Source: Polaribacter sp. IC066
GTDB lineage: Bacteria; Bacteroidota; Bacteroidia; Flavobacteriales; Flavobacteriaceae
DNA length: 55,839 bases
Assembly: GCF_007997085.1 (NCBI RefSeq)
Contig: NZ_VORR01000027.1
Coordinates: 1 to 55,839 of the forward strand
Direction: 5' to 3'
Below are positions 54,881-55,839 of the stretch, piece by piece. A program made the translations under genes and the position numbers. The notes beneath the pieces are model-generated. The model was not told the origin of the DNA and did not search any database. It was given only the letters and a program-made list of their open reading frames with translations. Each line of letters starts with the position of its first letter. The first letter of the stretch is position 1.

Positions 54881-54926
54881 CTGTCAGTTCGAGTGATTTT
54901 TCTTTTTTGAAAAATTGTATCGAGAA
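54881..54926. repeat. Dispersed palindromic repeat (TCGAGTG...TATCGAG)
   Basis: CTGTCAGTTCGAGTGATTTT, then TCTTTTTTGAAAAATTGTAT and CGAGAA: another member of the family seen in the 188-bp units and at 28015. It follows the sdhB stop by 12 bases. Confidence 0.7.
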
Positions 54927-54931
54927 CATAT

Positions 54932-54966
54932 AAAAAACCCAAAACTAACTTTAGTTTTGGGTTTTT
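54932..54966. terminator. Bidirectional terminator between sdhB and the XRE gene
   Basis: AAAAACCCAAAACTAA pairs with TTAGTTTTGGGTTTTT (16 bp, two-base loop), with A-run before and T-run after. It serves the convergent sdhB and XRE genes. Confidence 0.9.
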
Positions 54967-54981
54967 ATGTTGTACTACAAA

Positions 54982-55233
54982 TTATTTTTCTTTAAAATCT
55001 TTAAAAAACTCTTCTACTGTTATATCAAATATCTTCAAAATAAATAAAAATCTTGGCATATCTAACTTTACATGACCATTTTCTATTTTTGAATATGCAG
55101 TGCCGCTTAAATTAAGTCTTTCACCTACATTACTTCGAGTTAGTCGTTTTTCAGTTCTCATAGAAATTAATTTCACTAAAATAGCATGGTATTCTTTTTT
55201 TACAAAAAAACTTGTCCAATCTTTTCTTTTCAT
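54982..55233 (-). CDS. Small XRE-family HTH transcriptional regulator
   Basis: An 83-residue DNA-binding protein made almost only of one Cro/C1-type helix-turn-helix (about 18-76): LVKLISMRTEKRLTRSNVGE, then RLNLSGTAYSKIENGHVKLD with the S-x-x-Y-S-K-I-E-N-G recognition helix, then LFILKIFDITVEEFFKDF. No ligand or protease domain. A large nested palindrome lies 41-106 bases upstream of the start, so autoregulation is the obvious hypothesis. The terminator at 54932 ends its transcript. No toxin gene is visible on either side. Confidence 0.85.
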   Translation of the reverse strand: MKRKDWTSFFVKKEYHAILVKLISMRTEKRLTRSNVGERLNLSGTAYSKIENGHVKLDMPRFLFILKIFDITVEEFFKDFKEK

Positions 55234-55273
55234 AAAAACAAAAATAATAAAATTATTTCAGTACTAATGCTCT

Positions 55274-55339
55274 ATTAACGCATCCCTGTTTACAGGGATA
55301 TTTTAGCCTTTTTATCCCTGTAAACAGGGATGCGTTAAT
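55274..55339. promoter_or_regulatory. Nested palindrome with two 18-bp operator-like dyads
   Basis: The outer inverted repeat has perfect 27-base arms (55274-55300 and 55313-55339) and a 12-base AT-rich loop. Inside each arm sits a smaller dyad, ATCCCTGTTTACAGGGAT (55282-55299) and ATCCCTGTAAACAGGGAT (55314-55331), each with 8-base arms around two bases. The dyad centres are 32 bases apart, close to three helical turns. It lies directly upstream of the XRE gene. It could be a pair of operators, or a mobile palindromic element. Confidence 0.7.
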
Positions 55340-55839
55340 GGAAGGCCAATTTCTTTTTTTATTCATAAATTTTTTCCTGCTTTGAAAAAGGAAACTGACT
55401 AAAAAAATGTTTCCGTAAATTAAGCTGTCTATTTGAAGAAATATAAATTTTAAAGCACTAAAAGTATAGTACCTTAAATCCGCAAGTAACATATTAGGCT
55501 AGTTGAGTTCATTTTAGTTGTATTTAGAATGATGCAACTTTTCAATTAATTGCTATTTCAACGTTCGTTTTTACTTATTTTTTACCTTTATTTTCTATTT
55601 CAGGTTTAAATCATTGAAATTTCATTTTAGGGAAGAAATCAAAAGAACAAAAAACTTAACTATCTTATTTTAATTAAGTTGTATTTTTGTAGTAGTCGTA
55701 ATTATCTTAAGTAATTTACTTTATCAAGAAATTTTAATGGTTAAATTAGCAGAGGATACTCTTTTTTGGTATACAATTTTAGGATATTTTGTCTGGAATG
55801 GTATATCCATTTAAATGGAACCACTACAAATCTAAAAAT
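55340..55839. other. Right-edge region without an identifiable gene
   Basis: About 500 bases with no gene I can support. A TATTTTTG box (55682-55689, plus) is followed by a short 25-codon frame (ATG 55737 to TAA 55814), too small to judge. A gene may start beyond the window. Confidence 0.4.

Noticed and set aside
55253..55492. 79-codon minus-strand frame across the nested palindrome
   Set aside because: The palindrome lies inside it and explains the repeated bases; no coding features; it would overlap the regulatory region of the XRE gene.
55737..55814. 25-codon frame near the right edge
   Set aside because: Too short to judge, no Shine-Dalgarno-like site, and the real gene, if any, may lie outside the window.

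Overview
The window reads as chromosomal DNA of a marine-type Flavobacteriaceae bacterium, Polaribacter or Tenacibaculum-like. The DNA is strongly AT-rich. The promoter signals are of the Bacteroidetes type (TAnnTTTG). The gene set is typical of the family: a SusC-like TonB receptor with a downstream SGNH lipoprotein, DUF6090, DUF418, MbnP, LVIVD-repeat ('choice-of-anchor B') and BNR/sortilin-like proteins, a three-gene sdhCAB with a single-subunit b558 anchor, and many lipoproteins carrying Bacteroidetes-style acidic residues after the lipobox cysteine. The genus is inference from protein recognition only. No rRNA, tRNA or CRISPR array was seen.

Layout. 0-1 kb: the C-terminal end of an ISAs1-like transposase, abutting 2.3 copies of an exact 188-bp-period tandem repeat, then a structured intergenic element. 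1-10.3 kb: housekeeping genes mostly on the minus strand (mgtE, rsmA, a DUF4286 gene with a 59-aa membrane peptide, a TPR protein, serS, ribF) and a frameshifted RelE-like remnant. 10.5-17.3 kb: a penicillin-acylase-family protein, then a TonB-dependent receptor with its SGNH lipoprotein. 17.3-26.8 kb: the SUF iron-sulfur assembly genes sufA, sufB, sufC, sufD and sufS. The row is interrupted by a metallo-beta-lactamase-fold lipoprotein (between sufB and sufC) and an orphan C5-cytosine DNA methyltransferase (between sufC and sufD). sufS is separated from sufD by a small membrane protein and a divergent serine hydrolase. 26.9-31.5 kb: four consecutive lipoprotein genes on the minus strand: an LVIVD-repeat protein, a seven-repeat propeller-like protein, an MbnP-family protein and a di-heme MauG/MbnH-type peroxidase. 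31.6-47.6 kb: thiL, an MFS transporter, DUF418, a serine hydrolase, DUF6090, three alpha/beta hydrolases, an unknown membrane protein, BrnQ, aminopeptidase P, a DEAD-box helicase and a GlsB-like protein, with two stretches holding gene remnants. 47.7-54.9 kb: a large BNR-repeat secreted protein, a DUF6973 protein and sdhCAB. 55-55.8 kb: a small XRE regulator, with a 27-bp-arm nested palindrome just upstream of it, and an empty right edge.

How the genes work together. SufBCD forms the scaffold complex fed by the SufS desulfurase, with SufA as carrier; the clusters it makes are needed by SdhB in the same window. RibF makes the FAD needed by SdhA. The MbnP/MbnH-like pair suggests a peroxidase that modifies its partner lipoprotein, probably for copper binding, possibly on the cell surface together with two beta-propeller lipoproteins. 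This four-lipoprotein operon, the methyltransferase inside the SUF row, and the paired nested operators beside the XRE gene are the parts I would look at first.
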